Assembly: GCA_027622005.1 (NCBI GenBank)
Contig: JAQBZH010000008.1
Location: 1 to 64,000, forward strand
Direction: 5' to 3'
Length of the DNA stretch: 64,000 nt
From: Bacteroidota bacterium
Lineage (GTDB): Bacteria; Bacteroidota; Rhodothermia; Rhodothermales; UBA10348
Shown here: positions 43,697 to 52,080 of the stretch, piece after piece
Layout of the letters: each line of letters opens with the position of its first letter
Position numbering within the stretch: the stretch's first letter is position 1
Program-made: the position numbers and the translations under genes
Notes under the pieces: generated by a model
Database searches by the model: none
Told to the model about the DNA's origin: nothing
What the model saw: the letters and a program-made list of their open reading frames with translations, nothing else

Positions 43697-44815
43697 ATGC
43701 GAAAAGCCCCCTTCTTGGTATTGATATGGCTCTTAACAGGCTGTTCTGCCCAAATAGACGAGCTTCGTTCGTCGTACGCCCCTCGTTCTGCTCGTGAAGC
43801 CTACGTCCTAGGCCTCGAAGAAACAGGAATTTCGAATTCCGAAATGGCCAGTCGCTGGTTGCGTCAGGGCGAGGAGGTTTTGGCTTCACCCGTCGTTCCG
43901 AGTTTGCCCTATTTAGAAGAGGGCCTTCTCAATCCGACACAAATTATGGCCGTAGGTTATCAATTGTCTCTCAAAAAAGGGCAGCATTTGATAGTTGATG
44001 CGCGTCTTCAGGGATCTTCCCTTCTTTTCCTAGACCTTTATGATCAAACTGGTTCTGGCTTTAGAAGAGTGGTATCTGCCGATTCTACTTTCCTCCTTCG
44101 ATACGACATTAATAAATCGTCCACGTATGTTTTGCGCCTCCAACCTGAAATACTGGCCGAAGGTCTTTTTACGCTATCGATCAAAGTCGAGGCGTCTATC
44201 ATTTTTCCGGTTTCTGGGAGAGGGGTAACCGATATCGGGAGTCGATTCGGGGTTGAACGTGACGGTGGACGAAGACGCCATCATGGGGTTGATATTTTTG
44301 CAAATCGGGGTACGCCGGTGATTGCCGTTCGAAAAGGGTTTATCAGTAGCACCCGAATTGGAGGTTTAGGGGGGAAAACAGTCTGGCTTCGCGACCAATC
44401 CGGAAATAATTTTTATTACGCCCATCTCGACTCCCAGATGGTGCGGGAAGGCCAGAGGGTGGTTCCCGGGGACACGTTGGGTCTTGTCGGTAACACGGGT
44501 AACGCAAGAACTACGCCGCCGCACCTTCATTTCGGGGAGTACGATCGGGGTCCCCACGACCCTTGGCACTTCCTATACATGCCGCCGGGGCGCCCATCAG
44601 ACCTCAACGCCGATCCGACGCGGTTTGGCACCTCCGTATTCGTAGAGCAGGCCTTGCGCCTTCAACCTAGTGAGAAAGCCGATATGATTGGGCCTGATTT
44701 TACGCCGCTAAACGGGATCGTGATTGGCGCGACCGGATCGTTTTATCACATCCGATTGGAAGATAAAACGGAAGGATATATCCATAAATCTTTCGTTGCC
44801 ACAGCTTCCCCGTAA
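43697..44815 (+). CDS. M23 family metallopeptidase lipoprotein
   Basis: A 372-residue lipoprotein with an ATG start at 43697 and signal ending LIWLLTGC (a TTG eight codons earlier is an alternative). Two beta-rich regions precede the peptidase. The LytM/M23 domain (about 180-300) has RRHHGVDIFANRGTPVIAV (first His and Asp ligands) and PPHLHFGEY (HxH), so the zinc site is complete. An SH3-like C-terminal segment follows (GIVIGATGSFYHIRLEDKTEGYIHKSFV). It probably cleaves peptidoglycan cross-links at the outer membrane. It lies 114 bp after dnaE and 38 bp before the yidD start. Confidence 0.9.
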   Translation: MRKAPFLVLIWLLTGCSAQIDELRSSYAPRSAREAYVLGLEETGISNSEMASRWLRQGEEVLASPVVPSLPYLEEGLLNPTQIMAVGYQLSLKKGQHLIVDARLQGSSLLFLDLYDQTGSGFRRVVSADSTFLLRYDINKSSTYVLRLQPEILAEGLFTLSIKVEASIIFPVSGRGVTDIGSRFGVERDGGRRRHHGVDIFANRGTPVIAVRKGFISSTRIGGLGGKTVWLRDQSGNNFYYAHLDSQMVREGQRVVPGDTLGLVGNTGNARTTPPHLHFGEYDRGPHDPWHFLYMPPGRPSDLNADPTRFGTSVFVEQALRLQPSEKADMIGPDFTPLNGIVIGATGSFYHIRLEDKTEGYIHKSFVATASP

Positions 44816-44853
44816 GGAAACCCTTTTTGCGGAAATGGGTGATATTCGTCGGT

Positions 44854-45138
44854 ATGAAAAATTATCTAGCTATCTTACCTCGACGAATATTGATTGGACT
44901 CGTACGAGGATACCAATTGATTCTCTCGCCTCATCTGGGATCGGCTTGCCGATATCACCCCACTTGTTCTGCGTATGCGATTGAAGCCATAGGCAAATAT
45001 GGCGCGTGGAAAGGCGGTATTTTGGCGACTCATCGCATTTTCCGGTGCAATCCATGGGGTGGACACGGAGACGACCCTCCCATTTGGTATTCCGAACGAC
45101 CGGGCCGCAAAGAGAGCCACGACTCGAGCAGTTCATAG
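44854..45138 (+). CDS. yidD: Membrane protein insertion efficiency factor YidD
   Basis: A YidD protein of about 94 residues from the ATG at 44854 (a TTG at 44827 would add nine). The family signature is complete: LIGLVRGYQLILSPHLGSACRYHPTCSAYAIEAI, then GAWKGG, ILATHRIFRCNPWG and GDDP. The two cysteine pairs characteristic of the family are present. YidD is a small inner-membrane-associated protein that aids YidC-dependent insertion. It is not near rpmH/rnpA/yidC here, as often in Bacteroidota. It lies between M23 and moaB. Confidence 0.93.
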   Translation: MKNYLAILPRRILIGLVRGYQLILSPHLGSACRYHPTCSAYAIEAIGKYGAWKGGILATHRIFRCNPWGGHGDDPPIWYSERPGRKESHDSSSS

Positions 45139-45211
45139 ACAAATCGGGGCTTGACCTGTACCTTTCTTCCCAAGCGGCTTTCCCTCCCCTCATTTTTACC
45201 GACCAGACCTC

Positions 45212-45715
45212 ATGTCAGCCTCTTTACATGAATTAAATGCGGCCACCCAAAAAGCGCGAATTTCGGTCATTACCTGTTCCGATACCCGGACAATCAATTC
45301 CGACACCAGCGGCGCATTTATTGTTGACACGATTAAAACCGCTGGGCATGAATTGGTCTCGTACGTGATTACGCCGGACGATTCCGCACTATTGGCGCGT
45401 GCCATTATCCAAGCAAAAAAAGAGCGCGCAGACCTGATTTTGATCAATGGCGGAACCGGTATCTCGAAGCGGGACAACACGTTCGATACGTTAAGCCGGA
45501 TGATAGAATCACCGCTTCCAGGCTATGGAGAGCTTTTCCGATACCTGTCGTTCAAAGAGATAGGCGCTTCGGCTATGTTATCTCGCGCTCAGGCGGGCAG
45601 AATGGGCGACACGTTCATCTTTTCAATGCCTGGCTCTACGAGTGCCGTTCATTTAGCTATGACCACCCTAATCTTGCCACAAATCGGGCATATAGTTCAG
45701 GAAACGAGGAAATAA
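45212..45715 (+). CDS. moaB: MoaB/MogA family molybdopterin protein
   Basis: A 167-residue molybdopterin-binding (MoaB/Mog) fold protein. ISVITCSDTRTINSDTSGAFIVDTIKTAGHELVSYVITPDD (about 16-56), then LILINGGTGISKRDNT (typical TTGGTGxxxRDxT) and IFSMPGSTSAVHLAM (near 142) are the family blocks. Family members adenylylate molybdopterin before molybdenum insertion. It is the only molybdenum-cofactor gene visible, and other moa/moe genes must be elsewhere if the pathway is present. It follows yidD by 73 bp. Confidence 0.88.
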   Translation: MSASLHELNAATQKARISVITCSDTRTINSDTSGAFIVDTIKTAGHELVSYVITPDDSALLARAIIQAKKERADLILINGGTGISKRDNTFDTLSRMIESPLPGYGELFRYLSFKEIGASAMLSRAQAGRMGDTFIFSMPGSTSAVHLAMTTLILPQIGHIVQETRK

Positions 45716-45814
45716 GCGGGCTTCCGATCGACTGGCAGTAACCGTAACGCGCAAAAGACAGGACGATTCGAATAGACCCGCTTCAACGAGCAGAGCTACT
45801 GTTGTTTTAGCGAG

Positions 45815-46285
45815 TTAATTAGAACTGGTTGAATCCTGCGGCGCCAATTCAGCATGTTGGCGCGTACTGTCTGAACCCATCGAAGAACGAGAGGCAGCTG
45901 TACTATCTCTTCCGGTTGATTCTGGTTTACGTATAACTCGTTCATACCAAGAAGCAAGCTTTAGATTCTGCTCCTCCGTAAGAAGCGGCATCATATCCGT
46001 TTTTAAGGAATCCATCAGCGTAGATCGATGCCACTGATAATGACGAAGAAATATGCTCAGTTTTGATTGGTAAGTTTTCGTAAGCGACCGAAGCGTGTCT
46101 TCTTGGGCCAGATCTACCGGATCGATATACTTATCGATAGCGGCGTAGAGACCACCTTGCCTCCGCATTTCACTTAATTTTTCCATCCTTCGATTATGCA
46201 TGGTGCTTTGACCTAAGGCGCCTAATGCGATCCCTATCAAAAGCATGCCGACCAATACGAAAATGGTTTTAGCGTGTAATTTCAT
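45815..46285 (-). CDS. Membrane-anchored helical protein with Ser/Thr-rich tail (CpxP/Spy-like candidate)
   Basis: A 156-residue protein with one N-terminal helix (TIFVLVGMLLIGIALGALG) and a periplasmic part with charged helices: EDTLRSLTKTYQSKLSIFLRHYQWHRSTLMDSLKTDMMPLLTEEQNLKLASWYERV. LLTEEQ near the end of the helices is reminiscent of Spy/CpxP or heavy-metal-resistance-type (ZraP-like) proteins. The last 35 residues are Ser/Thr/Asp-rich. It lies 9 bp downstream of the candidate anti-sigma factor and is the last gene of the sigma-factor unit. A sensor or chaperone role in envelope stress is inference from context. Confidence 0.65.
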   Translation of the reverse strand: MKLHAKTIFVLVGMLLIGIALGALGQSTMHNRRMEKLSEMRRQGGLYAAIDKYIDPVDLAQEDTLRSLTKTYQSKLSIFLRHYQWHRSTLMDSLKTDMMPLLTEEQNLKLASWYERVIRKPESTGRDSTAASRSSMGSDSTRQHAELAPQDSTSSN

Positions 46286-46294
46286 GGTTCTAAC

Positions 46295-46672
46295 CTATGG
46301 GTGATCGTCTAAATGGATATCATAAGCAGAGGCCAGGGTAACCGGTGGGAGTCCGAAAACCATCTCTGCAGCTGACTGCTCAAACTCATTTTCGTTCGAT
46401 AATAACTGAATATTGTAAAAGGCCAGTGCGATCACAACGAAGAGTCCTGCTACGAATACAGGACGAAACCAGCTGAAAAGTTCAGCCAACCAGACTTCCT
46501 CCGTGTTCCAACTTTGAGGTCTGCGCAATGCGCGCATTACGCGCTCGGCGGGCATAGACATCATGGTTTCATTTCGTTCTGTTTCAACGAGATGCCTGAG
46601 TTCATGCACGAACGCATCTGAGAGTGAACTCAAATATTTATTGTCGCTTTCTTTTTGTTTCTGGGTACGCAT
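46295..46672 (-). CDS. Candidate anti-sigma factor (single-pass membrane protein)
   Basis: A protein of about 125 residues from the ATG at 46672 (a GTG at 46696, overlapping the sigma-factor stop, would add eight). The cytoplasmic part, LSSLSDAFVHELRHLVETERNETMMSMPAERVMRALRRPQSW, resembles the helical sigma-binding part of small anti-sigma factors. One membrane helix (VFVAGLFVVIALAFYNIQL) follows, with a short outside tail ending HLDDHP. There is no zinc-binding HxxxCxxC motif. It follows the ECF sigma gene directly, the normal place for its anti-sigma partner. Confidence 0.65.
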   Translation of the reverse strand: MRTQKQKESDNKYLSSLSDAFVHELRHLVETERNETMMSMPAERVMRALRRPQSWNTEEVWLAELFSWFRPVFVAGLFVVIALAFYNIQLLSNENEFEQSAAEMVFGLPPVTLASAYDIHLDDHP

Positions 46673-46685
46673 AATATCGTAGCGT

Positions 46686-47342
46686 TTAGTTCTCACTCAA
46701 TACGGTTGAATCGCCAAGATCAATTCTCAGTCGATCCAATCCTCTCTTCAGCCGGGAAAGGACCGTACCGTAAGGCACATCCAAAATCCGGGCCGTTTCC
46801 TCTGTACTAATGTCTTCTATCAACCGCAACACAATCACGGCTCGCTGATTGTCGGGCAGCTTGTTTACAGCTCGACGAAGTTGTGTCCTTCGTTCTCCGG
46901 AAGTGATCCCAAAGTCCGTCCGATCGCTCGAAATGGGATCTGATTCTGGAAAATCGGTCCAAGGCTTCAGCCACATAGTTCGTTTTCGCTTGCGAAGCGC
47001 ATCCAAACTTTTGTTGATGGCCATTCGAACCACAAAAGTTTTAAGCGACGCATCTCCTCGAAAGGAATAAATCGAACCGTGAAGCTTAATAAACACTTCC
47101 TGAACGACGTCGTCCACTTCCGGGACAGGCCCCAGCATTCCCGTAACCGTTCGCGATACCTCATCCATAAACCGCTCAACCAAAATCCGAAACGCGTGGT
47201 CATTGCCGTCAAGGGTGGCAGCAATTAAAGACGATTCAGAACTTGAAATTGAAACCGGTAAATTCCTGACAGCCGTCAGCTCTGTCGAGTCGACCGACAG
47301 ATGCGAAAACCAAGCGGATATGGATTGACTAGCTTGCAACAA
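46686..47342 (-). CDS. ECF RNA polymerase sigma factor
   Basis: A sigma-70 family ECF factor of up to 218 residues with regions 2 and 4. Region 2 contains GNDHAFRILVERFMDEV and VDDVVQEVFIKLHGSIYSF (the DExVQExF block), then RMAINKSLDALRKRKR. Region 4 contains LPDNQRAVIVLRLIEDISTEETARILDVPYGTVLSRLKRGLDRLR. The start is uncertain: two TTG codons (47342, 47339) open the frame, and about 30 N-terminal residues before region 2 are not conserved. It is followed by a membrane anti-sigma candidate and preceded by a small secreted helical protein, all on the minus strand. Confidence 0.9.
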   Translation of the reverse strand: MLQASQSISAWFSHLSVDSTELTAVRNLPVSISSSESSLIAATLDGNDHAFRILVERFMDEVSRTVTGMLGPVPEVDDVVQEVFIKLHGSIYSFRGDASLKTFVVRMAINKSLDALRKRKRTMWLKPWTDFPESDPISSDRTDFGITSGERRTQLRRAVNKLPDNQRAVIVLRLIEDISTEETARILDVPYGTVLSRLKRGLDRLRIDLGDSTVLSEN

Positions 47343-47380
47343 TAAATTCCTGAACCTCGAGCGCGTAACAAATAACTTCT

Positions 47381-47818
47381 TTAACGACCCTGCCCGGGTG
47401 GCCGCCCGCCACCACCACGACGTTGTTGCTGCTGGGCTGCCTGAACTTCTGAGTATTTTTTCAATTGGTCAGCCGTCAAAACATCTCCGAGCGCAGCTAC
47501 GGTTTCTTTTTCCAATTCGGACATTTTTCCACGCATGGCTTCGCGATTTCCGCCGGCCTGCCCTGATGCCCGAAGTTCCATCATCGTTTTTACCCTCTTT
47601 TCTTGGGCTGACCACAGAATTTCTTTAACCTTTGGGCTCTGCTCTTCGGTTAGAGCCAAAGTTGTCGTTAACGAAGCAAAGTTGGCATCAAATGCCGCTT
47701 TTTGTTCGGCCGGCGTTTGTTGACCGCCACGTCCTTGAGCCAGGACTACGTTGGCCGATCCGAATGCCAAAATGGCAAACAGGCTACAGCCTACGATTAG
47801 CTTAATTTGAGAACGCAT
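47381..47818 (-). CDS. Secreted Spy/CpxP-like helical protein
   Basis: A 145-residue secreted protein (signal MRSQIKLIVGCSLFAILAFGSANVVLAQ). The mature part is helical: ADFDANFASL-like helices (AAFDANFASLTTTLALTEEQSPKVKEIL) and AALGDVLTADQLKKYSEVQ, with LTEEQ and LTADQL resembling the LTxxQ motif pairs of Spy/CpxP periplasmic chaperones. The C-terminus is Gln/Arg/Gly-rich (RRGGGGRPPGQGR). It lies 38 bp before the ECF sigma frame and is divergent from cysS. Together with the similar protein at 45815 it brackets the sigma/anti-sigma pair. Confidence 0.7.
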   Translation of the reverse strand: MRSQIKLIVGCSLFAILAFGSANVVLAQGRGGQQTPAEQKAAFDANFASLTTTLALTEEQSPKVKEILWSAQEKRVKTMMELRASGQAGGNREAMRGKMSELEKETVAALGDVLTADQLKKYSEVQAAQQQQRRGGGGRPPGQGR

Positions 47819-47931
47819 GATTATTTTTGTTTACTGTTCAATACGCCTTAGACGAGTCTTCTAACAATACATTCCATTTCGCCCCGATCTACCAGTCCAA
47901 CATCTGATGAAATTTGAACAGAACCAAGTAG

Positions 47932-49500
47932 ATGGCGTTTGGAAATCGTAAAATACCAATCCATTCGTGTTCGAATCTATATAATACTGCATTGCAAAGG
48001 GACTTTCGGATCTATAATACGCTGTCACGTTCGGTGGAATCTATTCTTCCGATAAAGGAAGGACACTTGTCGTTTTATTCGTGTGGCCCCACGGTTTACT
48101 CTTATGCTCATATCGGTAATTTCCGCTCGTTTGTCACAGCCGATTTAATCCTTCGAACGGCCAAGGCTGTTGGTTGGAAGGTGACTTACGCCACCAATAT
48201 TACCGATGTCGGGCACCTTACCGTGGATGACTTCTCCGATTCAAGTGGAGAAGATAAAATGGCAAAGGCACTTCGATCCAAAGAAGGCGAAGCGTTTGCC
48301 AATGTTTGGGATCTGGCACGCTATTATTCCGGCAAACTGATTGAAGACTGGCAAATTCTCAATCTTTTAGAACCGACTGTTCGTCCGCGCGCCACCGAGC
48401 ACATGAGGGAGCAAATTGCTGCAGTGCAGAGCCTTTTGGATAAGGGTCATGCGTATGAAACCTCCCAGGGCGTCTATTTCTCGGTTACCTCTTTCCCCAG
48501 TTATGGGCAACTTTCGGGGAATACCCTGGATAACGAATTGGAGCAGACCGTCAGAAACGTCGTAGTCGACACGGAAAAACGTGATCCAAGGGACTTTGCC
48601 CTGTGGAAGAAAGACGACAAGCATTTGATGCAGTGGTTTAGTCCTTGGGGCTGGGGCTTCCCGGGTTGGCATATTGAATGTTCGGCCATGGCCATGGCTT
48701 ATTTGGGTGATGAAATTGACCTCCATGCCGGTGGAGAAGACCTCATTTTCCCCCACCACGAATGCGAGATTGCTCAGTCTGAGTCACTTACCGGTAAACC
48801 GTTCGCCAAGTATTGGGTCCACACGCGCTTTTTACAGGTGGAAGGCGAAAAAATGTCCAAAAGTCTTGGGAATTTCTACACCGTCAGAGACTTAGTGGCG
48901 CCGACGTCCGAAGGCGGAAAAGAAATTGATCCACTGGCGGTTAGGATGACGTTGCTTTCGGGTCATTACCGTAAGCCGTTTAATTTTACCATTAAAACGT
49001 TAAAAGGAAACGTCAAACACCGAGAACGCCTTGCTGAAATTGTTAGCGTAGTTGGATATTCCGACTCCGCAAACAGGATCTACGAAGGCGATTTTGGCCA
49101 TGCCCTTCAAGCCACTTATCATCGGGCACTAGACGCAATGACAGATGACTTAAATACTCCTACGGCCCTCGTGGCCTTGTTTGGGGGTACGAAGATGATT
49201 CTTTCTAAGCTTGCCAATTTGACCGCTACTGAACAGGAAGCGATTCGATCCTGGCTAGCTGATATGAATGAATTACTGGGCGTAATTCAGGTATCCGGGA
49301 AAAGTGCGACTGTTGAAGATAACCGGAGCGACTCAAGTCTGGGAGTTAAAGTGGAAGCATTGCTAGTTGAACGCCAACAAGCTCGCGTCGACAAGAATTG
49401 GGGCCGTGCGGACGAAATCAGAAAGGCTCTGACTGATTTGGGCGTCGAAGTAATGGATACACCCGAAGGGGCGAAATGGAAAAAAATAGGATCACTCTAA
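47932..49500 (+). CDS. cysS: Cysteinyl-tRNA synthetase
   Basis: A class I synthetase of 522 residues that charges tRNA-Cys. It has the HIGH-type YAHIGN after CGPTVY (Cys in the zinc site) and the KMSKS motif (GEKMSKSLGNFYTV). WHIECSAM and HAGGEDLIFPHHECE supply the remaining zinc ligands. The C-terminal DALR-type helices end with LGVEVMDTPEGAKWKK. The first 20 residues from the ATG at 47932 are unlike the family, whose start normally aligns with DFRIYNTLSR. A TTG at 47992 is therefore a possible true start. It is divergent from the Spy-like gene. Confidence 0.95.
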   Translation: MAFGNRKIPIHSCSNLYNTALQRDFRIYNTLSRSVESILPIKEGHLSFYSCGPTVYSYAHIGNFRSFVTADLILRTAKAVGWKVTYATNITDVGHLTVDDFSDSSGEDKMAKALRSKEGEAFANVWDLARYYSGKLIEDWQILNLLEPTVRPRATEHMREQIAAVQSLLDKGHAYETSQGVYFSVTSFPSYGQLSGNTLDNELEQTVRNVVVDTEKRDPRDFALWKKDDKHLMQWFSPWGWGFPGWHIECSAMAMAYLGDEIDLHAGGEDLIFPHHECEIAQSESLTGKPFAKYWVHTRFLQVEGEKMSKSLGNFYTVRDLVAPTSEGGKEIDPLAVRMTLLSGHYRKPFNFTIKTLKGNVKHRERLAEIVSVVGYSDSANRIYEGDFGHALQATYHRALDAMTDDLNTPTALVALFGGTKMILSKLANLTATEQEAIRSWLADMNELLGVIQVSGKSATVEDNRSDSSLGVKVEALLVERQQARVDKNWGRADEIRKALTDLGVEVMDTPEGAKWKKIGSL

Positions 49501-49515
49501 ACCGACATTACCGAA

Positions 49516-50025
49516 ATGGCATACGCGAGTAAGTTACTAGACACCGGCACTATGGAAGGCGGTTTGGTCCGAATGATCGAGCGATTCAAGACCGAGGGAA
49601 CGCTGATTGGAGAGGCTAAACTAGATCAATTCATAATGGACAATCCGAATGCCGCTTTGCTGGGGATGTTGTTCGATCAACGAGTGCGGGCAGAATATGC
49701 ATTTGCGGGCCCTCATCGATTGTTTGAACGCTTAAGACATTTGGACTTCAAGAAAATAGCCAAAATGAATCTGGAGGATTTAGCGGCTGCTTTTGGTGAA
49801 AAGCCAGCTGTACACCGCTTTACCAATGTGATGGCGGAAAGAACCCATCAGATCGCCAAAATCGTTGTTGAAAAATATGATGGGAAGGCTGAAAACATGT
49901 GGAATCAAGGCGTCGACTTTCCAACCATTCAAAAGAGATTGATTGAATTACCCGGTTTTGGGCCAATGACAGCGTCCAAAATGAAGTATGTGCTCCATTA
50001 TTTCGGCTATCGTGACTTTTCTTAA
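49516..50025 (+). CDS. HhH-GPD family protein (TIGR03252-like)
   Basis: A 169-residue protein matching the uncharacterised HhH-GPD family I know mainly from actinobacteria: NPNAALLGMLFDQRVRAEYAFAGPHRLFERL, then FGEKPAVHRFTNVMAERTHQIAKIVVEKYDG and IELPGFGPMTASKM, the helix-hairpin-helix. The fold is that of DNA glycosylases, but it is shorter than Nth/MutY, and I see neither the Fe-S cysteines nor the catalytic lysine of Nth. A DNA repair role is plausible but unproven. It starts 15 bp after cysS, so the two are likely co-transcribed. Confidence 0.8.
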   Translation: MAYASKLLDTGTMEGGLVRMIERFKTEGTLIGEAKLDQFIMDNPNAALLGMLFDQRVRAEYAFAGPHRLFERLRHLDFKKIAKMNLEDLAAAFGEKPAVHRFTNVMAERTHQIAKIVVEKYDGKAENMWNQGVDFPTIQKRLIELPGFGPMTASKMKYVLHYFGYRDFS

Positions 50026-50105
50026 AGCCAATCCCCAAACGTCCCGAAATTTTCGCGATCGGTAGTAACCGGACCCTACTTAGTCAACTGTTTTGCTTGG
50101 GAGTC

Positions 50106-50366
50106 TTAAGCAGCCATCGCAAGGAAATTATTATCCGTTATGGTCAAAGGACCAATCACTAGATAATTGCCGCTCTGTTTGATTTCAATGGCTGGCCGTT
50201 CAAGTGACGGTGTGTACATAAACGAGTCCCATGCGATGTCCACTGCTGCGTCAATTAACTCTGAAGCGTCCCACTGTCCGGAACGTGAGAATATTGATCT
50301 TTCCCAGCCCAAGGCTCCGCCCGGTAGTGTACGTACGTATTTTTCAAGGTATTCGTGTGCACCCAT
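50106..50366 (-). CDS. Small acidic protein, unknown function
   Basis: An 86-residue protein. The ATG at 50366 is supported by an unusually strong Shine-Dalgarno sequence for this genome (GGAGG, 8 nt upstream); the frame is open 27 codons further upstream without support. Recognisable stretches are MGAHEYLEKYVRTLPGG, WDASELIDAAVDIAWDSF and IEIKQSGNYLVIGPLTI, suggesting helices followed by a beta-hairpin. I do not recognise a family. It lies between the cysS/HhH unit and the terminator of the Trk operon. Confidence 0.6.
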   Translation of the reverse strand: MGAHEYLEKYVRTLPGGALGWERSIFSRSGQWDASELIDAAVDIAWDSFMYTPSLERPAIEIKQSGNYLVIGPLTITDNNFLAMAA

Positions 50367-50447
50367 TTTCTCATCCTCCTTTTCCCTCTGTTTCCAGAAT
50401 TTCAAAGTCAGTTTAGTGTCACTCTTTTTATCGGCAGGTCCTTTCAA

Positions 50448-50484
50448 ATAAAAAGGCAGCTACCAAGAGTAACTGCCTTTTTAT
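50448..50484 (-). terminator. Intrinsic terminator after trkH
   Basis: The stem arms 50449-50459 (TAAAAAGGCAG) and 50473-50483 pair perfectly around a 13-nt loop, with A and T tracts on both sides so that it can work in either direction. It lies 77 bp past the trkH stop on the minus strand and marks the end of the five-gene unit that begins at 58669. Confidence 0.85.
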
Positions 50485-50559
50485 CTTCCAAAACTCGTGC
50501 CGGGCGCGCCAAATCAAAGAGTTATTACTTCGAGTGGTCAAAAACAGCCAATGAACAGT

Positions 50560-52068
50560 TTACCTCTTCCAAAAAGCGGGTACAAAAAGGATCACCACAG
50601 TAAAGATTTCGAGTCTTCCTGCCATCATCAACAGAGAAAGCACCCATTTACCCATAACGGGAACGTGTGCATAGTTCTCGGATGGTCCCAAAGTCCCAAA
50701 CGCAGGCCCAATGTTACCAACACTGGACAGTGTGGCCCCAAATGAGGTCAGAATATCCAATCCAAGGAAAGACATCAACAGCGTCCCAAGGGCAAGCATA
50801 CCCAAATACAGAACGATAAACGAAAGCACGTTTTTCATTACCTCTTGGGAGACAACTCGGTCATTTAGGCGAAGAGGCATCACCGCTTGCGGATGGATGA
50901 GCTGTTTGATCTCCTTAAACGAGTTTTTAAACATCAACACATGGCGAACCACTTTGACCCCACCTCCGGTTGAACCGGCCATTCCCCCGATATAAAAACA
51001 GACAAAAAGGATACCAATCGCCATTGGGGGCCAGATTTCGTAGTCTGCGGTCCCAAATCCGGTCGTGGTGATAATGCTTGCAGCTTGAAAGGCGCCGTAT
51101 CGGAGGGCGTCGGCAACGGAGGCATAGCCCTCAAAAACACCATCGGCTTGAAGATTAGGAAGAAAACTCATACTAGGCGTCCAAATGCTAAACGTAATCA
51201 GGGCCGTTGCTGCCAGCATGATTCCGGTGTAGACCCGAAATTCGGTATCTCGAAATACGGTTACTGTTTTGCCCCGAAGAAGCCTAAAATGAAGCGCAAA
51301 ATTGACCCCGGCTAAAAACATAAAAACCGTAATAACCCAATCGATATAAGCCGAATCAAATTGCCCTACGGATCCATTTTTTGTTGAAAAACCGCCCGTT
51401 GCCATGGTCGCAAAAGCGTGATTTACGGCATCGAAAGGGGTCATCGCCGGCAAAAGAAAGCCAATCTCGGCAACCGTAATGCCTACATAAATCAACCACA
51501 ATCTCTTGGCAGTTTCCTGTACTCTGGGCGTTAGCTTATCAGCCGAAGGTCCAGGTACTTCCGCCTTATACAACTGCATCCCCCCAACCCCCAGAAGCGG
51601 AAGGATGGCGAGCGTCAAAACAATGATCCCCATCCCTCCCATCCAGTGAGCCAGGCTTCTCCAAAGCATAAACGAGCGCGGCATGGACTCAATGTCCATA
51701 TTTCCTGCGCCGCCGAAAATGGTGGCACCCGTCGTTGTAAAGGCACTCATCGTTTCGAAAAACGCATCTGTATACGACGCCAACACCCCTCCGAATACAA
51801 ACGGAAGGGCTCCAATTAAGGAAAGTACCAACCAAGCCAGGGCAACAATAGCAAAGCCGTCCCGAATTTGAAGCTCCTGATTGGCTTTCTCTTTGTAAAA
51901 CCACGATACGGCTCCAATAAACAGCGATATCAATGCGGTAAATCCAAATGCCCACCATTCCGCTTCGCCGTAGAACAGCGCCACAAGCATTGGAATTATC
52001 AATGCCGCACCAAGGAAGAATACCAACATTCCTAAGGTGTAAAAAACGGCTTTTAAATTTAAGACCAT
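50560..52068 (-). CDS. trkH: TrkH family potassium uptake channel
   Basis: The 502-residue TrkH/KtrB-type membrane subunit of the Trk potassium uptake system. The selectivity-filter repeat is visible as FETMSAFTTTGATIFGG, followed by FATMATGGFSTKNGS, AASIITTTGFGTADYE and, in the last repeat, FGATLSSVGNIGPAFG. FLLWRSLAHWMGGMGIIVL-type sequence (FMLWRSLAHWMGGMGI) is also characteristic. It imports K+ at low osmolarity cost under control of TrkA. Start ATG at 52068, 12 bp after the trkA stop. Confidence 0.96.
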   Translation of the reverse strand: MVLNLKAVFYTLGMLVFFLGAALIIPMLVALFYGEAEWWAFGFTALISLFIGAVSWFYKEKANQELQIRDGFAIVALAWLVLSLIGALPFVFGGVLASYTDAFFETMSAFTTTGATIFGGAGNMDIESMPRSFMLWRSLAHWMGGMGIIVLTLAILPLLGVGGMQLYKAEVPGPSADKLTPRVQETAKRLWLIYVGITVAEIGFLLPAMTPFDAVNHAFATMATGGFSTKNGSVGQFDSAYIDWVITVFMFLAGVNFALHFRLLRGKTVTVFRDTEFRVYTGIMLAATALITFSIWTPSMSFLPNLQADGVFEGYASVADALRYGAFQAASIITTTGFGTADYEIWPPMAIGILFVCFYIGGMAGSTGGGVKVVRHVLMFKNSFKEIKQLIHPQAVMPLRLNDRVVSQEVMKNVLSFIVLYLGMLALGTLLMSFLGLDILTSFGATLSSVGNIGPAFGTLGPSENYAHVPVMGKWVLSLLMMAGRLEIFTVVILFVPAFWKR

Positions 52069-52080
52069 TTTAGTGGGTGA

